The notes under the pieces were generated by a model. That model worked only from the letters and a program-made list of their open reading frames with translations, searched no databases and was not told where the DNA came from. This document shows, piece by piece, positions 18,457-25,531 of a stretch of DNA of 64,000 bases (position 1 is the first letter of the stretch; each line of letters starts with the position of its first letter). The position numbers and the translations under genes were made by a program. The DNA is from an uncultured Caryophanales bacterium (GTDB lineage Bacteria; Bacillota_I; Bacilli_A; RF39; UBA660). Location of the stretch: the NCBI GenBank assembly GCA_946628045.1, contig CAMOVZ010000005.1:31870-95869 (forward strand), given 5' to 3'.

Positions 18457-19062
18457 ATGAACTATAACTTTGAGATGGAAAAACAAATGGAAAATATAAA
18501 AGAGGGGAGTACTCTTTTACTACATGCTTGTTGTGCACCATGCTCAACTGCTTGTCTTGAACGTGTTGCAAACTTCTTTAAAGTAACTATTTTCTATTAT
18601 AATCCGAATATTACTGAAAAACATGAATATCAAAAACGTATAGAAGAAATAAAAAAATTACTTACATTAATTAATCCAAAATATAAAGTAGAATTACTAG
18701 AAGGAGATTATGATCCTAAAGTATTTTTAGATATGTCAAAAGGATTAGAAAATGAGCCAGAACGAGGAAAACGTTGTTACAAGTGTTATGAATTGAGATT
18801 AAAAGAAACAGCTAAAATAGCTTCAGAATTAGGTTTTAATAACTTTGCTACTACATTAACACTATCTCCTCATAAAAACTCAGATTGGATAAATGAAATA
18901 GGTTCTATTTTAGATAAAGAGTATGAATCAAACTACTTATATTCAGATTTTAAGAAAAAAGAAGGATATAAAAGAAGTATAGAATTATCTAAAAAATACG
19001 ATTTATATAGACAAGACTATTGTGGATGTATATATTCTAAAAGAGATAAACAAGCTGAATAG
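18457..19062 (+). CDS. queH: Epoxyqueuosine reductase QueH
   Basis: 201 residues, the usual size. Cysteine motifs at the expected places are HACCAPC near residue 25, RCYKCYELR in the middle and CGCIYS at the C-terminus. These are the iron-sulfur and iron ligands of QueH (formerly DUF208), which reduces epoxyqueuosine to queuosine in tRNA. QueH replaces QueG in many anaerobes and gut bacteria. It stands alone with its own promoter and terminator. Confidence 0.93.
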   Translation: MNYNFEMEKQMENIKEGSTLLLHACCAPCSTACLERVANFFKVTIFYYNPNITEKHEYQKRIEEIKKLLTLINPKYKVELLEGDYDPKVFLDMSKGLENEPERGKRCYKCYELRLKETAKIASELGFNNFATTLTLSPHKNSDWINEIGSILDKEYESNYLYSDFKKKEGYKRSIELSKKYDLYRQDYCGCIYSKRDKQAE

Positions 19063-19073
19063 CTTGTCTTTTT
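19049..19073 (+). terminator. Intrinsic terminator after queH
   Basis: A 7-bp stem ACAAGCT/AGCTTGT with a GAAT loop, then CTTTTTC. Confidence 0.8.
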
Positions 19074-19124
19074 CTTGTGATTTATCATAGAATATATTAT
19101 AATTAATTAGAGGATGTGTTTAAT

Positions 19125-20456
19125 ATGAAATATTATTGTATAGGTATTAAAGGAACTGGTATGTCTACTCTTGCTCAAATATTATTTGATTTAGGTAATG
19201 ATGTATCAGGATATGATGATAACTCTGAATATAAATTTACTCAAAAAGGATTAGATGAAAGAGGAATAGAAATATTTTATGATACAAATCACGAAATAGA
19301 TTCTGATACTATAGTTACTTATAGCGTAGCATTCAGTGAAGATCATCCTGAAATGCAAAGAGTAAAACGCCTAGGATTAAAAATAGTAAAATATAACGAA
19401 ATAATGGGAGAAGTAATAGACAAATTTAAATCTATTGGAGTAAGTGGAACTCATGGTAAAACAACAACTTCATCACTTATTAGACATATATTAGAAGATT
19501 ATATTGGATGTAATTATTTTATAGGGGCAGGAGACGGGTATGTATCACCTGATAATGAATACTTTGTAGTAGAATCTGATGAATTTAATCGTCATTTTAC
19601 TGCATATCATCCAAAATATGCAGTAATAACAAACATTGAAACTGAACACTTAGAATGCTACAAGGATATAGATGATATTAGAAATACATTTGAAATATTT
19701 GCTAATAACACTTCTAAATTAATAGTAGCTAATGGAGATAATCCTGAATGTAGAAAAATCAATTATAAAACTAAAGTATTATTCTATGGATTCAGTTTTA
19801 TGAATGACGTAGTAATTAAAAATTTAAAATTAGAAGAAGAAGGATCAAGATTTGATATATTTATAAAAGAAGAATTATATGGTAGTTTCGAAGTACCACT
19901 ATATGGTAAACATATGGTAGCTGACGCCTGTGCTGCTATACTTATAGCAAGAGAATTAAATGTACCTAAAGATAAAATTTTTGAATCACTTAAAACATTT
20001 AAAAATGCTAAAAGAAGATTTGCAGTAGAAACATATAATAATACTATAATCATTGATGATTACGCTCATCATCCTACAGAAATAAAAGTAACACTAGAAG
20101 CAGCAAGGCAAAAATATCCTAATAAAAGATTAGTTGTAGTATTTAGACCTAATACATATTCAAGAACTAAAGACTTTACTAACGAATTTAAAGAAGCTTT
20201 AGATGTTGCTGATAAAGTATATTTAACTGAAATAGATTCTAATAGAGAAAAAGCTTCTGATTATCCAGGCGTTAGTTCAAATAATATTATAGAATTATTT
20301 GAAGATAATAAAGCAGAAATAATTTCTAATGAATCTATATATAAACTAAGAGATGAATTAGATTCAGTAATATGTTTTATGAGTTGCGCTCATACTGAAG
20401 ATTTAATTGCTAGTTTAAAAGAATTAATTGATAGCACACCAAAAGAAGAAGAGTAA
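19125..20456 (+). CDS. murC: UDP-N-acetylmuramate--L-alanine ligase
   Basis: 443 residues from the ATG at 19125; an in-frame GTG at 19116 is too close to the GAGGA ribosome site. Domain order is that of Mur ligases: a Rossmann-like start (IGIKGTGMSTLAQIL), the ATP P-loop GVSGTHGKTTTSS, a central ESDEFNR segment, and a C-terminal domain starting IIDDYAHHPTEIK with the adenine-site RPNTYSRT. The DDYAHHPTE motif is shared by MurC and Mpl; length, gene setting and Gram-positive context favour MurC. It adds L-alanine to UDP-MurNAc in the cytoplasm and shows that the organism makes a wall. Confidence 0.92.
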   Translation: MKYYCIGIKGTGMSTLAQILFDLGNDVSGYDDNSEYKFTQKGLDERGIEIFYDTNHEIDSDTIVTYSVAFSEDHPEMQRVKRLGLKIVKYNEIMGEVIDKFKSIGVSGTHGKTTTSSLIRHILEDYIGCNYFIGAGDGYVSPDNEYFVVESDEFNRHFTAYHPKYAVITNIETEHLECYKDIDDIRNTFEIFANNTSKLIVANGDNPECRKINYKTKVLFYGFSFMNDVVIKNLKLEEEGSRFDIFIKEELYGSFEVPLYGKHMVADACAAILIARELNVPKDKIFESLKTFKNAKRRFAVETYNNTIIIDDYAHHPTEIKVTLEAARQKYPNKRLVVVFRPNTYSRTKDFTNEFKEALDVADKVYLTEIDSNREKASDYPGVSSNNIIELFEDNKAEIISNESIYKLRDELDSVICFMSCAHTEDLIASLKELIDSTPKEEE

Positions 20457-20469
20457 TCTTCTTTTTTTA
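20441..20469 (+). terminator. Intrinsic terminator after murC
   Basis: AAAGAAGA/TCTTCTTT stem (8 bp, 7-nt loop containing the stop codon) followed by T residues. Confidence 0.75.
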
Positions 20470-20515
20470 TTGAAAAAAATAAAATAATATGATAAATTAT
20501 TAATGTACTTTATAT

Positions 20516-20592
20516 GGCCTGTTGGTGAAGTGGCTTAACACATTACCCTCTCAAGGTAACATTCACGGATTCGAATTCCGTACAGGCTACCA
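20516..20592 (+). tRNA. tRNA-Glu(CUC)
   Basis: A complete cloverleaf with encoded CCA. The acceptor is GGCCTGT/ACAGGCT (one G-U pair), the D stem GTG/CAC, the anticodon stem TTACC/GGTAA with loop CTCTCAA giving anticodon CTC at 20550-20552, and the T stem ACGGA/TCCGT with loop TTCGAAT. The GGCC...GGTGAAG...TTAACAC body is typical of tRNA-Glu. Confidence 0.92.
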
Positions 20593-20600
20593 AGAATATT

Positions 20601-20628
20601 ACTAGATAGAAATATCTAGTTTTTTTTA
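20601..20628 (+). terminator. Intrinsic terminator of the tRNA gene
   Basis: A perfect 8-bp stem ACTAGATA/TATCTAGT with a GAAA loop, followed by eight T. Confidence 0.9.
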
Positions 20629-20640
20629 TGCTTTTTATTA

Positions 20641-20673
20641 TTGTAGTATTTTTGTAGTATTTTTGTAGTTTTC
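20641..20673 (+). repeat. Three tandem 11-bp repeats upstream of the RHH-Nudix promoter
   Basis: Two exact copies of TTGTAGTATTT (20641-20651, 20652-20662) and a third variant TTGTAGTTTTC (20663-20673) end 2 bases before the -35 box. The 11-bp period puts all copies on the same helix face. Tandem short boxes are the usual operators of ribbon-helix-helix proteins, so this is a candidate operator for the downstream gene; an upstream promoter element is the alternative. Confidence 0.6.
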
Positions 20674-20675
20674 TA

Positions 20676-20704
20676 TTGACAATGTATTTTCAAGGTGCTA
20701 ATAT
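20676..20704 (+). promoter_or_regulatory. Strong sigma-A promoter of the RHH-Nudix operon
   Basis: Consensus TTGACA (20676-20681), 17-base spacer, TAATAT (20699-20704). Confidence 0.85.
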
Positions 20705-20715
20705 ACATTTCAAGG
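20688..20715 (+). repeat. TTTCAAGG direct repeat around the -10 box
   Basis: TTTCAAGG occurs at 20688-20695 and 20708-20715, 20 bases apart, flanking the -10 box. The second copy contributes part of the ribosome site. It may be a second operator or chance. Confidence 0.35.
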
Positions 20716-20724
20716 AGTGATATT

Positions 20725-21315
20725 ATGGAAAACAAAACAAGTGCAATTAATATACAAATTGATACCAATGTAAAAAAAGATGCAACACTAGTCTTAACTG
20801 ATTTAGGTTTATCGATGTCTTCAGCAATAAACTTATTCTTAAAACAAGTAATTAAAAAGAATGGACTGCCTTTTGAAGTTACTAATGTAGTAGAAAATAA
20901 AAAGATATTAGATGTAGTATGTGGTCTTATTATGAAAGATGGTAAATGTTTAATTGCTAAAAGAAAAAAAGATGATCATGTTAAAAACAAATGGGAATTT
21001 CCAGGAGGAAGAAGACAAGGTCTTGAAGATGAAAAGAAAACCTTAGAAAGAGCATTTAATGAATTATATAATATTAAAACTAATATAAAAGACTATTTAA
21101 CTCATAGTATATGCGAGTATCCTGGTCATATAGTAGATTTAAAATTATATGAATGTGAATATGTCTCAGGTGATTTTGAATTATCAACTCATTCTGAATA
21201 CAAATGGGTAAATATAGAAGAGTTATTAGATTATGATTTAGCAGATGCTGATGTAATCCTTTCTAAATTCCTAATAAAAAGAGAAATAGAAAATTCTAGA
21301 AATAAGGAGAATTAA
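20725..21315 (+). CDS. RelB/DinJ-type RHH domain fused to a degenerate Nudix domain (putative regulator)
   Basis: 196 residues from the ATG at 20725, which has an AAGGAG ribosome site. Residues about 4-52 (TSAINIQIDTNVKKDA ... LGLSMSSAINLFLKQV ... GLPFEV) match RelB/DinJ antitoxins, a ribbon-helix-helix DNA-binding fold. Residues about 60-190 are a Nudix domain resembling MutT. Its box reads G95-x5-E101-x7-R109-A110-F-N-E113-L114, so two of the three catalytic Glu of the R-E-x-x-E-E motif are lost (A110, L114). The next gene is an intact Nudix hydrolase one base downstream. I infer a transcription factor that senses a nucleotide with a dead Nudix domain, in the manner of NrtR but with an unrelated DNA-binding domain. 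No toxin gene is adjacent. Confidence 0.75.
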   Translation: MENKTSAINIQIDTNVKKDATLVLTDLGLSMSSAINLFLKQVIKKNGLPFEVTNVVENKKILDVVCGLIMKDGKCLIAKRKKDDHVKNKWEFPGGRRQGLEDEKKTLERAFNELYNIKTNIKDYLTHSICEYPGHIVDLKLYECEYVSGDFELSTHSEYKWVNIEELLDYDLADADVILSKFLIKREIENSRNKEN

Positions 21316-21316
21316 T

Positions 21317-21727
21317 ATGAAAAATATAGAAGTAGTCGCAGCCGTTATAAAAAAAGAGGGTAAAATATTAGCTACACAAAGAGGATATGGACAGTTCCAA
21401 GGTGGATGGGAATTTCCTGGAGGTAAGCCATTAACTGGAGAAACAAAAGAAAAAGCGCTAAAAAGAGAAATAAAAGAAGAATTAAATGCTTCTATTAAAG
21501 TAGAAGATTATATATGCACAGTAGAATATGACTATCCAACATTTCATTTAACAATGCATACATACTTTTGTAGCTTATTAAATGACAATCTAGAACTAGT
21601 ATACCATGATGAAAAAAACCTAGAACACGAAGCAATGAAATGGTTAACTAAAAAAGAACTAGATTCAGTAAATTGGCTACAAGCAGATATTATGATAGTA
21701 AATAAATTAAAAAAAATATTAAAGTAG
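21317..21727 (+). CDS. Nudix hydrolase, MutT/NudG-like (deoxy)nucleoside triphosphate pyrophosphohydrolase
   Basis: 136 residues, the typical size of MutT. The Nudix box is complete: G36-x5-E42-x7-R50-E51-I-K-E54-E55. Upstream VVAAVIKKEGKILATQRG and WEFPGGK are the MutT-like N-terminal strand and pre-box. Such enzymes hydrolyse oxidised or otherwise non-canonical (d)NTPs to the monophosphate, preventing misincorporation. It starts one base after the RHH-Nudix stop and is followed after 8 bases by a MazG-like gene, so it belongs to a nucleotide-pool cleaning operon. Confidence 0.9.
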   Translation: MKNIEVVAAVIKKEGKILATQRGYGQFQGGWEFPGGKPLTGETKEKALKREIKEELNASIKVEDYICTVEYDYPTFHLTMHTYFCSLLNDNLELVYHDEKNLEHEAMKWLTKKELDSVNWLQADIMIVNKLKKILK

Positions 21728-21735
21728 GTGATAAT

Positions 21736-22056
21736 ATGATAGATTTAAAACAAAAACAAAAAGAAGTAATACAAAACAAAATTAATCATGGTTTCAACAC
21801 AACTGATATAAGTATGGAGTTTTGCCTAGCTAACGGAGAATTAGGAGAAGCTTATATCGCCTGGCTAAAAAAACAAGATGATGTAGGAGAAGAACTTGCA
21901 GATGTTGCTATATATTTATTAGGTATTGCTGAAATATTAGGAATTAATTTAGAAGAAGAAATAGAACATAAAATAGAAAAGAATAAAACAAGAATATATA
22001 AAAAGAATTCAAAGGGAATATTAGTAAAGGAAGATGAATTAGATGATAAAAAATAG
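21736..22056 (+). CDS. MazG-like nucleotide pyrophosphohydrolase
   Basis: 106 residues, all helical, with a GGTGATAAT-spaced start. The metal motif of all-alpha NTP pyrophosphatases is present: E35-x-x-E38 in NGELGEAY, then E53-x-x-D56 in EELADVAIYL. The size fits the single-domain MazG-like subfamily. These enzymes hydrolyse (d)NTPs or modified nucleotides to monophosphate and pyrophosphate. Its 3' end overlaps the next gene by 14 bases, so all four genes from 20725 to 22969 look like one transcript. Confidence 0.82.
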   Translation: MIDLKQKQKEVIQNKINHGFNTTDISMEFCLANGELGEAYIAWLKKQDDVGEELADVAIYLLGIAEILGINLEEEIEHKIEKNKTRIYKKNSKGILVKEDELDDKK

Positions 22057-22969
22057 ATTAAATTTAAATTATGACCAAATAAAAACCTTATTAGATAAAT
22101 ATGAATTAGAAACATTAGAGTCATTTGATGTATTATTAAACTGCGTAGAAGATTACTATGATTTAAACGAAACTAATCATGCATATATAAATGTATCCAG
22201 AAAAAAATACCTTGAAAATATAGAAGAATTTGAAGGTAGAAACGAATATACATATAGGACACAAGTTGATAACTTTGATATCACTGAAATAATTGATAAA
22301 ATAGATGAATTAGATGACGATGAACTAATTTATTTAAACACTATGGTAAACCAAGCTTTAAAATGTACTAAACCAGATGCTATAGAAGCAAAAGTATTAC
22401 CTAAACTATTAGAATTTAAAAATGCCCAAGAAAATAAAGCAGAAAAGAATGGATTACCTACTATAGATGTTTTATCTAACAAAGATATAGAAGATTTATT
22501 CAATAAATACGATGTAGTAGAATTAGAAGTATTCTCATCTATATTAAAATTTGTAGTAGATTATGATACAACAGAAATTGCTAAAGTTATAGAAAAAGTA
22601 TATAAAGAAAAATATGAATTACTACAATCTAATTATGAAGTAGGAGTTAAACCAACTGGCTTTAAATTATCTGATTTAGGTAAAGTAAACGAATTATTAA
22701 GTGAAGATGAATTAGAATTTATACATACAATGATAGAAAATGCTTCAATGTATTTAGAAAGTATTCAATCATCAGAAGATGAAATTAAAGAAATATTTGA
22801 AGATTTTGATAGTGGGGATTATCCAGTATTAGGAATATCTAAATTCCTAGATTCTATCGAGCAAGAACAAGAAGAAAGAAAAAATTATCCATTAAGAAAA
22901 CCTACTCTAAATCCAAATAAGAATCAAAATCAAAAGCAAAAGAAAAAGACAAAGAAAAAGACTATATAA
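22043..22969 (+). CDS. Hypothetical protein with an internal duplication
   Basis: 308 residues, acidic and helical, ending in a basic Lys/Gln tail (QKQKKKTKKKTI). Two halves resemble each other: about 10-105 (LLDKYELETLESFDVLLNCV ... IDELDDDELIYLNTMVNQAL) and about 150-245 (LFNKYDVVELEVFSSILKFV ... NELLSEDELEFIHTMIENAS). No known family or catalytic motif was recognised. It overlaps the MazG-like gene by 14 bases and is the last gene of the operon, so it may be a partner of the nucleotide hydrolases or of nucleic acid through its basic tail. Confidence 0.55.
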   Translation: MIKNRLNLNYDQIKTLLDKYELETLESFDVLLNCVEDYYDLNETNHAYINVSRKKYLENIEEFEGRNEYTYRTQVDNFDITEIIDKIDELDDDELIYLNTMVNQALKCTKPDAIEAKVLPKLLEFKNAQENKAEKNGLPTIDVLSNKDIEDLFNKYDVVELEVFSSILKFVVDYDTTEIAKVIEKVYKEKYELLQSNYEVGVKPTGFKLSDLGKVNELLSEDELEFIHTMIENASMYLESIQSSEDEIKEIFEDFDSGDYPVLGISKFLDSIEQEQEERKNYPLRKPTLNPNKNQNQKQKKKTKKKTI

Positions 22970-22985
22970 TTTATATAGTTTTTTT
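22961..22985 (+). terminator. Intrinsic terminator of the RHH-Nudix operon
   Basis: An ACTATAT/ATATAGT stem with a 5-nt loop, then six or more T; it overlaps the stop codon. Confidence 0.7.
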
Positions 22986-23031
22986 GTTTAAATAATAAAA
23001 TATTATCCATACTAAGTATAGGAGGGATAAT

Positions 23032-23223
23032 ATGACACAAAAAGAATTATTATATGTAGAAGATGCCTATAATCATGAAAATACAGTAATATCTAATATA
23101 CAAGATTATATAAATTGTCTTCAAGATGAAGATTTAATAGATTTTATGAAAAAAGAATTAAAAACACATGAAAGAATAAAAAAAGATATATTAAAATTAT
23201 TGGAGGAAGAAACAAATGAGTAA
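23032..23223 (+). CDS. Small CotF-like protein (first of a pair)
   Basis: 63 residues with a strong GGAGGG ribosome site. It is helical (LLYVEDAYNHENTVI ... ELKTHERIKKDILKLLEEE), with a spacing of His and hydrophobic residues like half of a ferritin-like CotF module. It overlaps the next gene, a clearer CotF-type protein, by 8 bases. CotF proteins are spore coat components in Bacillus, but relatives occur in many Firmicutes. The assignment is by context and pattern, so moderate. Confidence 0.5.
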   Translation: MTQKELLYVEDAYNHENTVISNIQDYINCLQDEDLIDFMKKELKTHERIKKDILKLLEEETNE

Positions 23224-23461
23224 TGACCAAATATTCTTAGATAGCTATTTATTACTATTAAAAAGCAATGTAGAAGTATATGTACATGGAACTCTTGAAA
23301 GTAGTAATAAGAAAGTTAGAAATCTATTAAAATCTTCATTAGATGATACATTATCAATGCAAAGAAATACATATGAAAAAATGACTGATATAGGCTGGTA
23401 TAAAGTAGAAAATGTAGATATAAATACAATATGTAAAACAATTAACAAAATAGAAGCATAG
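23216..23461 (+). CDS. CotF-like (spore coat type) protein
   Basis: 81 residues. The pattern LLLLKSNVEVYVHGTLESSNKKVRN, then SMQRNTYEKMTDIGWYKVENV, matches the Coat_F family: a helix with an E-S/C-x-N motif, a second helix ending in Gln, and a GWY turn before a basic C-terminus. It overlaps the upstream 63-residue gene by 8 bases. Together with spoIIM, sigE and spoIVB in this window it supports a sporulation-capable ancestry, though family members also exist in non-sporulating species. Confidence 0.7.
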   Translation: MSNDQIFLDSYLLLLKSNVEVYVHGTLESSNKKVRNLLKSSLDDTLSMQRNTYEKMTDIGWYKVENVDINTICKTINKIEA

Positions 23462-23473
23462 CTTCTTTTTTTA
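23452..23473 (+). terminator. Intrinsic terminator after the CotF-like pair
   Basis: An AGAAGC/GCTTCT stem with a 3-nt loop that contains the stop, then seven T. Confidence 0.7.
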
Positions 23474-23526
23474 TTGAAAAAAAATTAAAAATAAGATAAA
23501 ATGATATAGTAGGATAGGTGAGAAGA

Positions 23527-24417
23527 ATGAATAATGGGGTAAATAATAATCAAGTACAACAACCACAACCAGTAATAACACCAATACCACAACAAGAACC
23601 ACAACCCGTAATAACACAATCACAACCAGTATTAATACCAGTACCACAACAAGAACCACAACCTGTACAAGTAGAAAAGAAAAAGAAAAAAATTAATTTA
23701 TCATTAATACTAATTATTATTATTTTAGGATTATTTGGATATATATATTTTATGAATACTAATTATAATCAAACTATTAATAATATAAAATATAATTGTA
23801 CTCCAATACCTAATGGTAAAGAAACTGAATTAGATGTAAATTCTACATTGGTAAAAGAATTATATAGTAAAGTACAAACTACTATAAAAGAAGATATTGC
23901 TAATCCAAATTTTGATGATAATTTAAAATTATATTTAGCATATAGACAAATAAAAGAAAAAGACAAATATGATAGTAATTGTAATTTATTTAGTAATAAT
24001 TCTATGGAACCATATACTTGTGAAGTATCAACTAAGTTTGTTCCTAAAGCATTTAAAGAAGAAACACTTATTCATGAAATAAAAAAATTATTTGGAGAAG
24101 AAACAAATATACCTCTAAAAAATATTCAATTAGGAAATACTTGTATAGTAGGATATCAATATATAAAAGATCGTGGTGAATTTGTAGAAGGATATTGTTC
24201 AGGACAAAATGCTAATCTATTTAGTGTAGAAAAGAAAATAACTAAAGCCATAAGTACTAATAATACAGTAACACTAACAGAAGAAGTAAAATATAAAGCA
24301 TCAGAAAAAAGAGATTTACCAAGTTATTTAAAGAATGGTACATATACATATGTATTTAGATTAGATATGAATTATAATTATGTAGTAATAAGCAAAACAT
24401 ATAATGAAAAGTATTAG
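23527..24417 (+). CDS. Membrane-anchored protein with Pro/Gln-rich cytoplasmic repeats
   Basis: 296 residues from the ATG at 23527; the upstream in-frame GTG is inside the GGTGAG ribosome site. Residues 1-50 contain repeats of QQEPQPV and PQPVIT. A basic stretch (KKKKKINL) and one membrane helix at about 56-75 follow. The remaining ~220 residues, predicted outside, contain five or more Cys and no recognised domain. An MBL-fold gene follows after 14 bases. The function is unknown. Confidence 0.6.
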   Translation: MNNGVNNNQVQQPQPVITPIPQQEPQPVITQSQPVLIPVPQQEPQPVQVEKKKKKINLSLILIIIILGLFGYIYFMNTNYNQTINNIKYNCTPIPNGKETELDVNSTLVKELYSKVQTTIKEDIANPNFDDNLKLYLAYRQIKEKDKYDSNCNLFSNNSMEPYTCEVSTKFVPKAFKEETLIHEIKKLFGEETNIPLKNIQLGNTCIVGYQYIKDRGEFVEGYCSGQNANLFSVEKKITKAISTNNTVTLTEEVKYKASEKRDLPSYLKNGTYTYVFRLDMNYNYVVISKTYNEKY

Positions 24418-24431
24418 AATAGGGGAATATT

Positions 24432-24959
24432 ATGGAAATTAAAAAAGTAGTAACTGGATATTTAGATGAAAACTGTTATTTATTAATAAAAGATGGAAAT
24501 TGTCTAGTAGTAGATCCAGGTGATGAATATAATAAAATCAAAGATGAAATAGGGGATAATAAAGTATTAGGAGTACTTATAACTCATTCACATTTTGATC
24601 ATATAGGAGCATTAAGAAATTTCTTAACTAAAAGAAGTATAAAAATATTTAAAAGAAGTAATCTAGAAGACAATAAAGAATATAAAATAGGAAATTTCAC
24701 ATTCAAAGCAATTCTTACTCCAGGTCATTCAAAAGACTCTGTAACTTTCTATTTTGAAGAAGATAAAGCAATGATTGTAGGAGATTTTATATTTAAAGAA
24801 AGCATGGGAAGAACTGATTTTCCAGGTGGAAGTGATTCTGATATGCAAGATTCTATTAAAAAGATTCTAGAGTATCCTGATGATACTAAATTATATCCAG
24901 GTCATTATGACGAAACTACATTAGGTTATGAAAAACAAAACAATCCTTTCTTAAAGTGA
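24432..24959 (+). CDS. MBL-fold metallo-hydrolase (glyoxalase II-like)
   Basis: 175 residues. The metallo-beta-lactamase motif HSHFDHIGA (residues about 54-62) is followed by a metal His in LTPGHSKDSV, an Asp in IVGDFIF and a final His in YPGHYDETT. This is the compact glyoxalase-II-like form widespread in bacteria; it lacks the substrate-binding helical domain of true GloB, so the substrate is unknown. The end (TGA) lies inside a terminator hairpin. Confidence 0.88.
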   Translation: MEIKKVVTGYLDENCYLLIKDGNCLVVDPGDEYNKIKDEIGDNKVLGVLITHSHFDHIGALRNFLTKRSIKIFKRSNLEDNKEYKIGNFTFKAILTPGHSKDSVTFYFEEDKAMIVGDFIFKESMGRTDFPGGSDSDMQDSIKKILEYPDDTKLYPGHYDETTLGYEKQNNPFLK

Positions 24960-24968
24960 TTGTTTTTT
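24937..24968 (+). terminator. Intrinsic terminator after the MBL gene
   Basis: The 9-bp stem AAAACAATC/GATTGTTTT has an inner CTTT/AAAG stem, with T residues after it. Confidence 0.75.
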
Positions 24969-25019
24969 ATTGAGTAAATATATCTTTTATGTTATTATAA
25001 ATAGCCAAGAGGTGTAACT

Positions 25020-25319
25020 ATGAAAGTATGGTCTAAAATAAAAATAAAAGATGAAAATAAAGATGTATTACTACTTTCAAAGGCATTAACTAATTACTTA
25101 TATAGATATGGGCCAATAGTAGATATATATCGTAAATATAATATAAGTATGGAAGATAAAACTATATTAGATAAATATACTTCAGATAGAATAGCGGGAT
25201 TATTAATGTTATATTTATCAAAGAATTATGAAAGAATAAATGATATTGCTAATAAATATAACTTAGATGATAATATTAAAAATATTAATCCAGAAATAGA
25301 AGCATATATAAACAAATAA
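25020..25319 (+). CDS. Small hypothetical protein
   Basis: 99 residues, GAGGTG ribosome site, all-helical. KALTNYLYRYGPIVDIYRKYNIS and LDKYTSDRIAGLLMLYLSK are the most distinctive stretches. No membrane segment and no known family recognised. It is monocistronic with its own terminator. Confidence 0.55.
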   Translation: MKVWSKIKIKDENKDVLLLSKALTNYLYRYGPIVDIYRKYNISMEDKTILDKYTSDRIAGLLMLYLSKNYERINDIANKYNLDDNIKNINPEIEAYINK

Positions 25320-25338
25320 AAAAGGCCTAAGCCTTTTT
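25318..25338 (+). terminator. Bidirectional terminator
   Basis: An AAAAAGGC/GCCTTTTT stem with a 4-nt loop. It serves the + gene ending at 25319 and the small - strand gene ending at 25346. Confidence 0.75.
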
Positions 25339-25345
25339 CTTTTTA

Positions 25346-25432
25346 TTATAAAAATAATAATACACTAAAAAATCCTAATACAGTAGCAATTAACATAACA
25401 ATAGCTACAGCTTTAATAACTTTATCATTCAT
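25346..25432 (-). CDS. 28-residue single-pass membrane miniprotein, tentatively Prli42/DUF4044-like
   Basis: A short - strand reading frame with an AGGTGA ribosome site correctly placed before its ATG at 25432. The product begins MNDKVIKAV and continues as one hydrophobic helix (AIVMLIATVLGFFSVLLFL) to the stop. The layout of a short basic N-terminus plus one helix with an MLI core resembles the Prli42 stressosome anchor (DUF4044) of Firmicutes. It is divergent from spoIIM. The gene call rests on the ribosome site and the clean helix; the family is tentative. Confidence 0.55.
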   Translation of the reverse strand: MNDKVIKAVAIVMLIATVLGFFSVLLFL

Positions 25433-25531
25433 TTTAATCACCTAATAATATTATAAATTATTTGTCATAAAAAGTAAATTATAATTATTTATAATATTAA
25501 AGTATTTGAATATATTTAAATAGGTGAGTAT

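Noticed and set aside
20725..21315. RelB/DinJ domain as antitoxin of a toxin-antitoxin pair
   Set aside because: No RelE/YafQ/MazF-like toxin reading frame adjoins; the RHH domain is fused to a Nudix domain and followed by hydrolases.
23471..23659. Val/Leu-rich frame on the - strand
   Set aside because: It is the antisense shadow of the Pro/Gln repeat region of the gene at 23527 and has no ribosome site.
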